A stretch of 64,000 nt of DNA from positions 82,640 to 146,639 of the forward strand of contig JAGYLU010000001.1 of the NCBI GenBank assembly GCA_018400755.1, in the 5' to 3' direction. The notes beneath the pieces are model-generated. The model was not told the origin of the DNA, ran no database searches, and was given only the letters and a program-made list of their open reading frames with translations. How positions within the stretch are numbered: position 1 is the stretch's first letter; each line of letters begins with the position of its first letter. The position numbers were made by a program, and so were the translations under genes. This DNA is from Acholeplasmataceae bacterium (lineage in GTDB: Bacteria; Bacillota_I; Bacilli_A; Acholeplasmatales; Acholeplasmataceae). Positions 34,859 through 44,371 of this stretch are shown one piece after another.

Positions 34859-36167
34859 GCTGACATTCATTGGTGCTGGAAGCACCATCTTTGCCAAAAA
34901 TGTGATTGGTGATATCCTGATCACACCTGAACTCAAAGACTATGAAATCGCACTATTTGATATTGATCCCACAAGACTTGATGATTCCTATCAAATTCTC
35001 TCTGCCATGAATAAGCGATATGGAGAGAGGGCTCGTATCTTGACGTATGCTGACCGTAAAAAAGCCCTTGACCAGGCGGATTTCATCGTCAATGCCATTC
35101 AAGTCGGAGGCTATGAACCAGCCACTGTCACCGACTTTGAGATTCCCAAACGATTCGGGCTTAGACAGACCATTGGTGACACCCTCGGGATCGGCGGCAT
35201 CTTTCGAGCACTTCGGACCATACCGGTCTTGGAAGAGATTGCTCTTGAGATCAAAGAGGTGTGCCCGAACGCTTTGTTTTTGAACTATACCAATCCGATG
35301 GCGATTCTAACCGGATATCTAGAACGTTATTTGGGCATCAGAACCATTGGGCTCTGCCACAGTGTCCAGGCATGCGTGCCCGAACTCTTTAGAACACTCG
35401 AGATGGACGATCTGCTTGAAGGACATCAATCAACCATCGCTGGCATCAATCACCAGGCTTGGCTTCTGAACATCTGTGATCAAGACGGAACAGACCTTTA
35501 TCCATTAATCAAGACAAGGTCCAAGAATCCAAACTATGACAAAACCTGGGATCTTGTCAGGCATGACATGATGGATAAGTTTGGATACTATCTGACAGAA
35601 TCATCCGAGCACACCGCCGAGTATGTCCCTTTCTACATCAAATCGACACACCCAGAACTGATTGAGAGATTCCATATTCCTCTAGATGAGTATCCAAGAC
35701 GCTGTGAACAACAGATCAGAGATTGGAATGCCTTGAAAGTGACGATTCTTCAAGATGATCACCTTGAACACGTTGCCAGCAACGAATACGCCCTTTCAAT
35801 CATCAAAGCGGTCATCTTCAATGAGCCGGTCACCATTCACGGTAATGTCATGAATCAAGGATTCATTCCCAACCTTCCAAAAGATGCCTGTGTTGAAGTT
35901 CCATGCACCATTGATCAAACTGGCATTCACCCCCATATGATGGATGCGCTGCCGCACCAATGCGCAGCACTCAATATGACCAACATCAATGTTCAGCTTT
36001 TGACCATGGAAGGTGCGTACCAAAGAAACAAATCCATGATTGCTCAGGCCGCATTTCTGGATCCCCATACCGGAAGTGAACTCTCGATGGATGAGATCAA
36101 ATCTCTGGTTGACGCCTTATTCGATGCTCACCACCAATATCTTCCCCCATATAAGGAGATGCCATGA
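34851..36167 (+). CDS. GH4 family glycosidase, alpha-galactosidase-like
   Basis: A 438-residue cytoplasmic glycosidase of family GH4, which needs NAD and a divalent metal and works by oxidation and elimination. The NAD loop GAGST is at residues 7-11. NYTNPM and GLCHSVQ supply substrate contacts and the metal-binding cysteine near residue 170, and GINHQAWLL supplies the metal-binding histidine. CHSVQ and the overall pattern resemble MelA-type alpha-galactosidases, but GH4 specificity varies and alpha-glucuronidase remains possible. GGAGG precedes ATG 34851; it overlaps galT by 8 bp. Confidence 0.85.
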   Translation: MFKLTFIGAGSTIFAKNVIGDILITPELKDYEIALFDIDPTRLDDSYQILSAMNKRYGERARILTYADRKKALDQADFIVNAIQVGGYEPATVTDFEIPKRFGLRQTIGDTLGIGGIFRALRTIPVLEEIALEIKEVCPNALFLNYTNPMAILTGYLERYLGIRTIGLCHSVQACVPELFRTLEMDDLLEGHQSTIAGINHQAWLLNICDQDGTDLYPLIKTRSKNPNYDKTWDLVRHDMMDKFGYYLTESSEHTAEYVPFYIKSTHPELIERFHIPLDEYPRRCEQQIRDWNALKVTILQDDHLEHVASNEYALSIIKAVIFNEPVTIHGNVMNQGFIPNLPKDACVEVPCTIDQTGIHPHMMDALPHQCAALNMTNINVQLLTMEGAYQRNKSMIAQAAFLDPHTGSELSMDEIKSLVDALFDAHHQYLPPYKEMP

Positions 36168-37519
36168 TTACACACATCACATCAAATGAGACCCTTCTCT
36201 TGAACAAAGGCATGGGCTGGGTCATGCATACGTCCATCGAAAAGACCTATATCGATGACAATGCCTTCATCCCAAATGACAAAATCCAAGTGGTCGCCCT
36301 TCTTTCAAGCTGGGCGAAACTTGAACCGATTGAGGGGACATTCGATTTTCAAGATCTGGATGATGCCGTCGAACATTGGAGTCGTCTGGGTAAGGAGATC
36401 CATCTACGGATCTCAACCGATCCGATGATCTACCGACAAGAAGCCTGTGGGGTTCTCTAATGGGTTTTTGAGACCTATCATGTCCCCTATCAGACAAAAC
36501 TCATCTATGGCCTAGAAGCCAAGTTCCCTGATTACTTGCATCCCGTCTATCTGGCCAAGGTTCACCTGTTTATCGATGCCTTGTGTGCCCGTTACGAACG
36601 ATATCCAAACATTGTTCAAATGGATTTGCGGGGTTATGGGGAATGGGGAGAATGGCATTCCGGATTCATGCATGCTGACCTTCCCACCCATGTCGAAGCC
36701 CTTCGTGCCATTATCCGAACTTGGGATCACGCGTGCAAAGGACGTATTCCGTTGGTATTATCAGGGTCGTATGAATGGCGCCGTGACCAAAAACTGGACC
36801 TCTTCGCCCCTGCAAGCTATGATGCGTTCAAATATCAGTCCGCTTTTGATTATGCACTCACCAAAGAAAACATCACGTTCCGTCGCGATGGTGTTGGCGG
36901 TGCCCTGAAAGTCAATGACTATCTGCTCTTTTTGGAATACTTCGAGAAACATCACCGCTTGCCGCTGACAACCGAGTTCTTTATATCCTATGATCGTCAG
37001 AAAGAGGCGGAAGACGGTGTCAGAGGATACTTTGCCGAAGATGCATTGGAAGAAGCACTTGCCCTGCATCCGAACTACATGATGCTTATGTGGGATAGTG
37101 AGGCATTTTTCCGGGAGCGACAAGATCTGATTGATCACGGACTCAGGCGCATGGGTTATCGGTTATATCCAAGTACCATTCAGACAACAAAAACCGGTGA
37201 TATGATCACACTCAGACATACGTGGTCAAATGATGGTGTCGGACGTCTCTATCTTCTTCATGAGGTTTTATTCAAACTCACCGATGAGGAAGGACATCAC
37301 ATATCAACCACCGATGATCAGGTGAACTTAAGCGATGTGACCGAGGCACAAAAACAGACGTATATGACCCATCTGCGAACTGACGGTCTCAAAGGTGCTA
37401 TCACTCTATCTGTTGGTATCCGTCTCAAACAGGATGGAAGCATGGTCAAATGTCCGCTTGAAAATGTATCGGATGACGGTTTTTACCCGCTCATCACCCT
37501 TGATCACTTGAATTCATGA
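36164..37519 (+). pseudogene. Cytoplasmic DUF4874/DUF4832-like barrel protein with an in-frame stop
   Basis: The frame from ATG 36164 (AAGGAG upstream) is open except for one TAA at 36458-36460 (codon 99); beyond it the same frame continues to 37519, about 450 codons in all. NKGMGWVMHTS opens the domain and LRGYGEWGEWHSGF at about 36627 is its core motif. At the stop, the paralogue at 25766 has GTPQWLFDKY while this gene has GVL, stop, WVFETY, so CAA (Gln) to TAA is the likely change. There is no signal peptide, so the protein would act in the cytoplasm on imported sugar. It is broken unless the stop is read through. Confidence 0.8.
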
Positions 37520-37538
37520 GGAAAGGATGACAATCGAC

Positions 37539-38288
37539 ATGCGTGTGATGATTGGTACAAAAACCATCATTGATGATCAGGTATCAAAGATCATCATCAA
37601 TCTTGTCAACACCAATCCAAAGGCCGTCTTAGGGCTTGCGACAGGGTCAACACCTGCTGGAGTTTATGCTGCTCTGGTCAACGATCACATTACCCATCGG
37701 ACTGATTATCATCTGATCAAGACCATCAATCTTGATGAGTATGCGAATCTTGATACTGACCATCCCAACAGTTATCGCACCTATATGAATAACCATTTAT
37801 TTGATCACATCAATATCCGACTCGAGCATACCCATTTCCCCGATAGTACCCCATTTGTTGCTTCGTTTCTCGAACAACACCCTGTGAATCTTCAATTACT
37901 GGGCATTGGTAACAATGGTCACATCGGATTCAATGAACCTGGGACACCTTTCGAGAGCAGTGTCAGACTTGTTTCGTTATCAGATGACACCCTCAGTCAA
38001 AATGCCAGATACTTTGAGACACCGGATCAGATGCCAAAGAAGGCATACACACTCGGTATTTCAGACATCCTCAAAGTTCATCAAATCATCTTGATTGCCA
38101 CCGGACCTCACAAAGCCAGAATCATCAAGCAGATGATTGAAGGTCCGATCACACCACAACTTCCAGCATCTGTCCTAAGACGGCATCCTGATGTCACCGT
38201 TTATCTTGATCATGATGCCGCAGCTTTACTTGATCAATCACTTGATATCTATACCAAAGGAGGGGTTGCACTTGACATCATTGCCTAG
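37539..38288 (+). CDS. nagB: Glucosamine-6-phosphate deaminase
   Basis: NagB converts glucosamine-6-phosphate to fructose-6-phosphate and ammonia, feeding amino sugars into glycolysis. The 249-residue protein has LGLATGSTPAGVY, INLDEY with the catalytic Asp, and LLGIGNNGHIGFNEPG with the catalytic His region. ATG 37539 gives the usual NagB opening MRVMI; an ATG at 37527 is also possible but sits too close to the GGAAAGG site. Its presence shows that the locus breaks down an amino sugar. No nagA is present; the PIG-L protein may do the deacetylation. Confidence 0.9.
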   Translation: MRVMIGTKTIIDDQVSKIIINLVNTNPKAVLGLATGSTPAGVYAALVNDHITHRTDYHLIKTINLDEYANLDTDHPNSYRTYMNNHLFDHINIRLEHTHFPDSTPFVASFLEQHPVNLQLLGIGNNGHIGFNEPGTPFESSVRLVSLSDDTLSQNARYFETPDQMPKKAYTLGISDILKVHQIILIATGPHKARIIKQMIEGPITPQLPASVLRRHPDVTVYLDHDAAALLDQSLDIYTKGGVALDIIA

Positions 38289-39654
38289 ACTTCCTCTTGA
38301 TCCGGATTTCAAACCTATCGCTTTGATCATGAAAGACATGATGGAACAAGCCCAATCTTCTGAACAAAAACGTGTCATGAGGATTGCCATCCAGCAAGAA
38401 TTACGAGTTTGTGCTCATTGGATTCCTCTTCCCGATGCATGCACCATGAGTTCGGATCACGACCGTTTCATCGAATCCTACGTCAAGACCCTCTTATGGT
38501 TGTACGGAGGTCACACGATCTATGTTGACGCCCCCGAGCGGATCTTCAACCGAATCAAACAAGCCTTCTCACTCTCAGGAAACCGTTCATTTGATGTCAA
38601 ATTCATGAGTCAAATCTATCAAAGACCTTTTGATGTCATCAAGTCCGATGATCCGATGCGATTTGAGACAAATGACCAATCGTCTTCTATTGGAAGGCAC
38701 ATGGATGGATGTCGGATTGGCTTCGATGCAGGGGGAAGCGACCGAAAAGTGTCCGCCGTGATGAATGGGGTCGTCATCTATAGCGAAGAAGTGACATGGA
38801 GTCCAAAGACAGAATCGGATCCAAACTACCATCTTGAGGGCATCATGTCAGCACTTTCAACCGCTGGTTCCAAATTACCTAGAGTGGATGCTGTAGGCAT
38901 CAGTTCCGCAGGTATCTACATCGATGATGAGACAAGAGTCGCGTCTCTATTCATGAGTGTTGGACCAAGCGATGTCGATAAGGTCAGAACCATCTATAGG
39001 GATGCTGTTAGAAACACCTGGGGTGATGTGCCTTTCGTTGTCGTCAATGACGGTGATGTCACCGCATTGTCTGGGTCAATCGGATTGAACCGAAACAACA
39101 TCCTCGGCATTGCGATGGGCACAAGTGAGGCGGCGGGATATATCAACCCTAAGGGATCTATCACCGGTTGGCTGAATGAACTTGCGTTCGTCCCAATTGA
39201 TATGAATCCCGAGGCTGTCAGAGATGAGTGGTCAAACGACATCGGTTGTGGTGTCAAGTATCTGTCTCAGGATGCGGTGATCCGATTGTCCAAACGGGCC
39301 GGGATTGACATCAATGACAATTTGACGGCGGCTCAAAGTCTAGAATATGTCCAAAAATTGTTGCGTGAGGGAAACAGAGAAGCCGAAGAGGTATTCAAAA
39401 CCATCGGAGTCTATCTTGGCTATGCCATTCTTTACTACCATCATTTCTATGGCATGGATGCCTTGCTGATTCTTGGAAGGGTTACTTCCGGACTAGGTGG
39501 GGATTTGATTCTCTCAAACGCAAAAGCAGTGCTTGAACATGAGAATCCTAGTCTCTTCAATCGCTTGTTTATCACACTCCCAGATGAAAAAAGCCGTCGC
39601 ATCGGACAGTCCGTGGCTGCGGCAAGTTTGCCCAAGATCGGAGGCATCAAATGA
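38272..39654 (+). CDS. ROK/BadF-like sugar kinase with N-terminal extension
   Basis: A kinase of the ASKHA fold, about 460 residues. The phosphate-1 loop GFDAGGSDRKVSAVMNG begins near residue 145, VGISSAGIY and VVVNDGDVTALSG hold the second phosphate and catalytic Asp region, and GIAMGTSEAAGY the adenosine loop. The first 140 residues are an extension of unknown role. The start is probably TTG 38272, eight bases after AAAGGAGG, overlapping nagB by 17 bp; the open frame itself starts at 38191. It likely phosphorylates GlcN or GlcNAc to supply NagB; the substrate is inferred from context. Confidence 0.75.
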   Translation: MTSLPRLPLDPDFKPIALIMKDMMEQAQSSEQKRVMRIAIQQELRVCAHWIPLPDACTMSSDHDRFIESYVKTLLWLYGGHTIYVDAPERIFNRIKQAFSLSGNRSFDVKFMSQIYQRPFDVIKSDDPMRFETNDQSSSIGRHMDGCRIGFDAGGSDRKVSAVMNGVVIYSEEVTWSPKTESDPNYHLEGIMSALSTAGSKLPRVDAVGISSAGIYIDDETRVASLFMSVGPSDVDKVRTIYRDAVRNTWGDVPFVVVNDGDVTALSGSIGLNRNNILGIAMGTSEAAGYINPKGSITGWLNELAFVPIDMNPEAVRDEWSNDIGCGVKYLSQDAVIRLSKRAGIDINDNLTAAQSLEYVQKLLREGNREAEEVFKTIGVYLGYAILYYHHFYGMDALLILGRVTSGLGGDLILSNAKAVLEHENPSLFNRLFITLPDEKSRRIGQSVAAASLPKIGGIK

Positions 39655-40505
39655 TTTCCTTGAATGTTCATGCTGACCTGTTTGTCCCTAATGGTGATGA
39701 CCCAAACACCATCATCCCAAAAACAACACACATGGCGATTGCCGCCCATCAAGATGATATTGAGATCATGGCTTATGATGGCATTCTCAAATGTTTTCAC
39801 AACAAAGAATACTCATTTTTTGGTGTGGTCGTCACCGATGGTGCTGGAAGTTCACGAATTGGTCCCTATGGGGCATACACGAATGAAGAGATGGCTGAAA
39901 TCAGAAAGGCTGAGCAACGAAAAGCTGCTGTGATTGGAGAATATGGGGCTTTGGCACAATTGAACTATCCCTCATCAACCATCAAGGATCCCAATGACCT
40001 AGAATGTATTGATGACCTCACCCATCTGATCAAATTTGCCAAACCAGATGTGATTTACACGCACAATCTTGCTGATAAGCATGATACTCATATCGGGGTT
40101 GCTGTCAAAGTGATCAAAGCGATCAGGTCTTTGTCTGAAGATGAACGCCCAAAATCATTATATGGATGCGAGGTATGGCGAAACCTTGATTGGCTTCAGG
40201 ATGAGGACAAAGTGGTTTTTGATGTCAGTGATCAACCAAAACTTGCTCAAGATCTGATTGAAGTCTTTGACTCACAGATTTCTGGTGGTAAGCGTTATGA
40301 CGCAGCGACCCTCGGCCGAAGACTTGCCAATGCGACGTATCATCAGTCACATCAATCCGATCTTGGCAATGCTTTGATCTTTGCGATGGATATGACACCT
40401 CTGATCCAGGATGACACACTTGATATCACAAGATATGTACTATCATATATCGATCGGTTCAAGAACGATGTTGAGCGAAAAATCAAATCCCAAATCTCCA
40501 AATAG
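39651..40505 (+). CDS. PIG-L/LmbE family deacetylase
   Basis: A 284-residue zinc-dependent deacetylase that removes the acetyl group from N-acetylglucosamine-type substrates. The zinc and catalytic motif appears as AAHQDDIEIMA (usually AHPDD; here Q replaces P) near residue 28, with the last zinc histidine probably in YTHNLADKHDTHIGV. It overlaps the ROK kinase by ATGA and closes the locus. With NagB but no NagA present, it may deacetylate free or linked amino sugars before phosphorylation; that role is inference. Confidence 0.85.
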   Translation: MISLNVHADLFVPNGDDPNTIIPKTTHMAIAAHQDDIEIMAYDGILKCFHNKEYSFFGVVVTDGAGSSRIGPYGAYTNEEMAEIRKAEQRKAAVIGEYGALAQLNYPSSTIKDPNDLECIDDLTHLIKFAKPDVIYTHNLADKHDTHIGVAVKVIKAIRSLSEDERPKSLYGCEVWRNLDWLQDEDKVVFDVSDQPKLAQDLIEVFDSQISGGKRYDAATLGRRLANATYHQSHQSDLGNALIFAMDMTPLIQDDTLDITRYVLSYIDRFKNDVERKIKSQISK

Positions 40506-40519
40506 CTTTCATAAAAGAC

Positions 40520-40560
40520 ATCTCCGAACGCTTTCATCACATGCGTTCGGAGATTTTTGT
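40520..40560 (+). terminator. Terminator of the sugar locus
   Basis: ATCTCCGAACGC (40520-40531) pairs perfectly with GCGTTCGGAGAT (40543-40554), followed by TTTTGTTGTTG. It lies 15 bp after the deacetylase stop and is a clear Rho-independent terminator. Confidence 0.9.
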
Positions 40561-40624
40561 TGTTGTAAAGCATCAATTCCTACATACTGATTCGAGCATC
40601 GAGAATTGTCCATCGTCGAAGTGA

Positions 40625-42238
40625 TCAAGTCAAGATGTATAAGACCAAGACGGACATGACCGTCAGATAAACAATGAACAGTGAGTTGGCATCCTCAAAT
40701 CCGATTGAAAATGATCTGAGTGATCGAATCGGTTTCGGATCTTTCGTGATGACAAATCGGTAAATGATGACGCCCAAACCAAGATAAAGCACATAATCCA
40801 ACCATGACCTCATATCAAAGAGCGTGACACCAGCGATCTCTTGATCAAGCAAGATGGGCCCAAGAAACGGATACATGATGCCAATCGAAAGACACGCCAT
40901 GGCAAGCCCAATCATCGCGATATGTTCAAGGATACCTTTGTTGACATGGATGGTTTTCTTCTTTCCAAACAGGATCGAAGAGAATTTGACGAATGAGGTG
41001 ACAGTCCCGATATTGATGATGGTATAAACGACCATCTTGATGGGTTCAGCTTTGAAATCAGCCTTGATCATCGCCTTCGAGACATAGCCATTGAAGAAGG
41101 GTGCCCCGGTGATTGAAAGCATCCCGACAATCAAGAGCAAGGCCGTCAAGGGCATCGTCCTCATCACCCCTTGGATTTCTGTGACTTTCTTTTTCTGATA
41201 CGCATGGATCACAAACCCTGCTCCTAGGAACAAAAGCGACTTGAACAAGGCATGGTTGACCAGATGAAGCACCCCACCGGAAAACGACAACGCATAGGTC
41301 GATGACAAGCCCATCATAACGATCCCGATCTGCGAGATCGTATGATACGCAAGGATCTGCTTCAAATCCTTTTGGACAAGCGCGAACATCACACCAACAA
41401 CACCGGTGATGGCCCCAATCCAGAAAAAGAGCTCTGTCGTGCCGTAACCAGCGTTTTCAAACATCATGACCTCAATCCTGACAAACATGTATAAGGCCCC
41501 TTTGACAATCAGTCCTGAGAGCAGCGCAGAGATTGGTGTCTGGGCAACCCCGTGCGCTCTTGGGAGCCATGCGAAGAGCGGGAAAAACGCCGCTTTGATC
41601 GAGATCCCTGAAAGCATCATCACGTATGCCAACCTGATGATGGTCTGATCAGCATAAAGAGCCATTTCCGATGTCAGGATCCTGATATTGATGGTCCCGT
41701 AGACGTAATAGATCAAGATGATACCAAGCAGGAAAAACATCGCCCCGACGGTGTTCAGCAGCAAGTAATAGATACCCGCCCGAAAGGCATTTCCGCTTTT
41801 CTTATAGGCAATCAGAATCGTGACCAGAACGGTGACGAGTTCGAGGAAGACAAAGAGGTTGAAGAGGTCATTGGTTTGGATCAGACCCATGAAAACCCCT
41901 TCCAAAAACAGGAAGAAAAAGAGAAACACGTGTTCTGACTTGTGTTCGCGGAAGAGATAGATCAGAATCAACGTCCACATGAAGAGTGTCAATCCGACAA
42001 AGAGCAACGTCAGCCGGTCAATATAGAAACTGATGGCAAAACGGTCATTCCAACCGCCAAACACAATCAATCGGTCAATCCCGTCAACCCATAACACCAG
42101 ATAGACCACAAAGACAATGATCAGGATCAGCTGAGCGACAAACGCTAGGATCGTCACCCAGTCAGACTTGATGAGATAGATGATGATCGCAAAGACAATT
42201 GGGACCACAACAAAAAGCACCGGGATCATATGGATCAT
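40625..42238 (-). CDS. mrpD: Mrp antiporter subunit D (NuoL/M/N-like)
   Basis: The only large proton-antiporter-type subunit of this operon: 537 residues with about 14 membrane helices, homologous to complex I subunits NuoL/M/N. ELVTVLVTILIAYKKSGNAFRAGIYYLLLNTVGAMFF includes the conserved helix-5 glutamate, and AFFPLFAWLPRAH and HTISQIGIVMMG hold the helix-7/8 lysine and histidine region. It carries protons or sodium through the membrane. ATG 42238 overlaps the mrpC stop by 4 bp and has AAGGGGG upstream. It is the last gene of the operon. Confidence 0.9.
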   Translation of the reverse strand: MIHMIPVLFVVVPIVFAIIIYLIKSDWVTILAFVAQLILIIVFVVYLVLWVDGIDRLIVFGGWNDRFAISFYIDRLTLLFVGLTLFMWTLILIYLFREHKSEHVFLFFFLFLEGVFMGLIQTNDLFNLFVFLELVTVLVTILIAYKKSGNAFRAGIYYLLLNTVGAMFFLLGIILIYYVYGTINIRILTSEMALYADQTIIRLAYVMMLSGISIKAAFFPLFAWLPRAHGVAQTPISALLSGLIVKGALYMFVRIEVMMFENAGYGTTELFFWIGAITGVVGVMFALVQKDLKQILAYHTISQIGIVMMGLSSTYALSFSGGVLHLVNHALFKSLLFLGAGFVIHAYQKKKVTEIQGVMRTMPLTALLLIVGMLSITGAPFFNGYVSKAMIKADFKAEPIKMVVYTIINIGTVTSFVKFSSILFGKKKTIHVNKGILEHIAMIGLAMACLSIGIMYPFLGPILLDQEIAGVTLFDMRSWLDYVLYLGLGVIIYRFVITKDPKPIRSLRSFSIGFEDANSLFIVYLTVMSVLVLYILT

Positions 42239-42567
42239 GAGCGGTCCCCCTTCATGATGACCTTCCATTCAATACTTCCAAAATGATGAAAGATCTTGAT
42301 ACAAAGCATCAATGCCAGACTCGTGATGGTCGATCCGATGACGATGGTGGTGATCATGAGGGCTTGAGGCAGCGGATCGACCATATTGATGCCTACCGCT
42401 TCAAGGATTGGAATCAGACCGCCTTCATAGACCCCAAGGTTTAAAAACAGCAAAATCGTGCCCGCTTCGATGATGGTGACACTGAAGACAGACTTGATGA
42501 TATTTTTGCTGGTCGACAGGCCATAAAGACCCACCAGGATGACGATGAATGAAAGAATCGGATTCAT
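42235..42567 (-). CDS. mrpC: Mrp antiporter subunit C (NuoK-like)
   Basis: A 110-residue protein with three membrane helices, homologous to complex I NuoK. GLYGLSTSKNIIKSVFSVTIIEAGTILLFLNLG has the family's conserved glutamate, and DPLPQALMITTIVIGSTITSLALML is the third helix. It sits in the membrane between MrpD and the small subunits. The start directly follows the mrpB stop; translation is likely coupled. Confidence 0.9.
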   Translation of the reverse strand: MNPILSFIVILVGLYGLSTSKNIIKSVFSVTIIEAGTILLFLNLGVYEGGLIPILEAVGINMVDPLPQALMITTIVIGSTITSLALMLCIKIFHHFGSIEWKVIMKGDRS

Positions 42568-43269
42568 TTAGCGTCCCTCCTTCAGGAAAGCGGTGAAAAC
42601 CGCCACCAGACCGAGCGCGACCTTCGCCCCGATGATGATATTCAAGACGATCAGGTTCACTTGCCTGATTCTGACATCCGCATCAAGCGGTACCAGATTC
42701 GTGAACAGTTCACCTCTTGTCAAAAGGCTTGTTGATGCCAAAAGCAAGAGAATGATGAATAAGACTTTCTCAATCGTCAGGATGGTATGGACCTCAATCT
42801 CTTTTGAGATATCGATATAGTATAAGATCAGGATCGCGGTCGCAACAATCGCACCACCTTGGAATCCTCCACCTGGAGAGAGATGCCCGTTGATGATGAC
42901 ATAAAGCCCAAACATCAGCATGACCGGATACAACAGACGACTGAAGGTGATGAAAAGCTCAGGCGTTTTTTGTTTGTCAATCATGAACGTGGCGTTCTTC
43001 TCTTTGATCGTATGTTTTGAGATCCACATGACCCCAGAAACCGCAATCAACAAGATTCCTGCCTCAAAGAGGCTGTCAAACAAGCGGTAATCAAGATAAA
43101 TCGCTGTGACCAGATTCCGACTCCCGGTATCAGCGAATCCATTGGTCGTAAAAAAGAGTTTTCCGTCATTCGCATAAAGGTCCTCAAGGGAGGACATCGC
43201 ATCGAAAAAGACAAAGAGGAGCACCAAAAGCATCAAACCGAGAACCAGACGTCTAATCAAACGCACCAC
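42568..43269 (-). CDS. mrpB: Mrp antiporter subunit B with N-terminal MbhE-like part
   Basis: A 233-residue membrane protein. The C-terminal 140 residues match MnhB/MrpB (LYPVMLMFGLYVIINGHLSPGGGFQGGAIVATAILI, the GHxxPGGGFxGG signature). The N-terminal 90 residues (one helix, a loop with TGSRNLVTAIYLDYRLFDSLFE, a second helix) match the MbhE-type segment that in longer systems is the end of MrpA. The start codon is GTG at 43269 or 43266, or TTG at 43260, all near an AAAGAGGG site. It overlaps the upstream gene by 17 bp. Confidence 0.85.
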   Translation of the reverse strand: MVRLIRRLVLGLMLLVLLFVFFDAMSSLEDLYANDGKLFFTTNGFADTGSRNLVTAIYLDYRLFDSLFEAGILLIAVSGVMWISKHTIKEKNATFMIDKQKTPELFITFSRLLYPVMLMFGLYVIINGHLSPGGGFQGGAIVATAILILYYIDISKEIEVHTILTIEKVLFIILLLLASTSLLTRGELFTNLVPLDADVRIRQVNLIVLNIIIGAKVALGLVAVFTAFLKEGR

Positions 43270-43798
43270 CCTCTTTCAAGGGGATCACTTCGATGAAGGG
43301 GTGGTCCTTGCAATGTTTTTTAAGACGATCAACAAGAACCGACGACGCCTTGCCTTTCAGTTCGAACCGCTTGGTCTCATCATTGTAGACAATGATCAGG
43401 TCAACATTCAGTTCCTCAGTCAGCATCTCTTCTGACCCTTCGATATCGGCACAGACATTCATCCGAAGATCATAACGCTCAACAAACGAGGTCAGAAGCT
43501 CATAGACCAACACGTTTTGTTCATCAAGCTGAAATCGGTCATGGTCGACCCGGTCCAAGATGATGTATTCCCGTTGTCTAGAGATTGAGATCACGTAAAT
43601 CAGCGGAATGATCGCGGAACCGATCGCCACCTCAGCGATCGCGACATCCGGTGCCTGATTCATCGCATAAAGGGTCGCGGCGATCAGTCCGAAGGTCGCG
43701 ATGTAGATGATGATGGTGAAATTCTCCTTATGAAGCACAATCGCAATCGCGATGATGATCAGAAAGACCTGAAGAATGAAGGCAATGATCTCATGCAT
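43253..43798 (-). CDS. MbhD/MrpA-C-like subunit (DUF4040) with soluble tail
   Basis: A 181-residue subunit. The first 80 residues form three membrane helices with NQAPDVAIAEVAIGSAIIPLIYVISI, the DUF4040/MbhD signature normally found near the end of MrpA. The last 95 residues (from about RVDHDRFQLDEQ) are charged and soluble; I do not recognise them, and ordinary MbhD ends near the third helix. The ATG at 43798 overlaps mrpG by 8 bp. Its presence as a separate gene shows that MrpA is split and that its large antiporter part is missing. Confidence 0.8.
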   Translation of the reverse strand: MHEIIAFILQVFLIIIAIAIVLHKENFTIIIYIATFGLIAATLYAMNQAPDVAIAEVAIGSAIIPLIYVISISRQREYIILDRVDHDRFQLDEQNVLVYELLTSFVERYDLRMNVCADIEGSEEMLTEELNVDLIIVYNDETKRFELKGKASSVLVDRLKKHCKDHPFIEVIPLKEGGAFD

Positions 43799-44099
43799 GG
43801 GGATCACCATCCTTGGTCTTCCACGGGATTCCAATCAGATAGGCGGAACGGATGTTGACGTGCGAACTGATCGGTCCGGTGATCATCAGAAAGACAATCA
43901 ACAAGATGAGCCTGAGCACAACCTCGAATCCTTCTGAGGCAAACATCAGTCCAATCAACAAAAGCAATGTTCCAACCGTGTCGATGGTGGCCGCGGAAAG
44001 GATCCGGGCATATAGATTCTTCAGCGAGAAGATGGCGATCAGGCCAAAGATGATGAAAAGCCATGCGAAGGCGATCAGGATGTAGGCGATGATGATCAT
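43791..44099 (-). CDS. mrpG: Mrp antiporter subunit G
   Basis: A 102-residue protein with three membrane helices: GLIAIFSLKNLYARILSAATIDTVGTLLLLIGLMF is the MnhG/PhaG signature. It is one of the small accessory subunits needed for assembly of the antiporter. It overlaps mrpF by 4 bp (ATGA). Confidence 0.9.
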   Translation of the reverse strand: MIIIAYILIAFAWLFIIFGLIAIFSLKNLYARILSAATIDTVGTLLLLIGLMFASEGFEVVLRLILLIVFLMITGPISSHVNIRSAYLIGIPWKTKDGDPHA

Positions 44100-44371
44100 T
44101 TCTCCCGACCTCCTGCCATGATGAATTTAGACAACAATGTGATTGTGAGAAAGCCGATGATGCCATAGGATATGGCGATATCCAATAGCACCACACTATC
44201 AAGATAGAGGGCGAGCACCGCGACAAAAAGAATGACCTTGGTCGAGATGATATTGAGCATCAGAATCCGGTCCCATAAGGTCTTACCCTGAAGCAAACGC
44301 AAAAATGAGACCATCATCGCAATGACCAGAAACACCATTGTTGATAACAACAGACCTTCAAGCGCGCTCAT
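44096..44371 (-). CDS. mrpF: Mrp antiporter subunit F
   Basis: A 91-residue protein with three membrane helices. LLQGKTLWDRILMLNIISTKVILFVAVLALYLDS matches MnhF/PhaF (RxLxGpTxxDRilalN pattern). It overlaps both mrpE and mrpG by ATGA, so the three are translationally coupled. Confidence 0.9.
   Translation of the reverse strand: MSALEGLLLSTMVFLVIAMMVSFLRLLQGKTLWDRILMLNIISTKVILFVAVLALYLDSVVLLDIAISYGIIGFLTITLLSKFIMAGGREK

Noticed and set aside
36458..36460. TAA read as glutamine (altered genetic code)
   Set aside because: TAA ends many intact genes in the window, for example galT and lemA-neighbour genes, so a genome-wide change is not supported.
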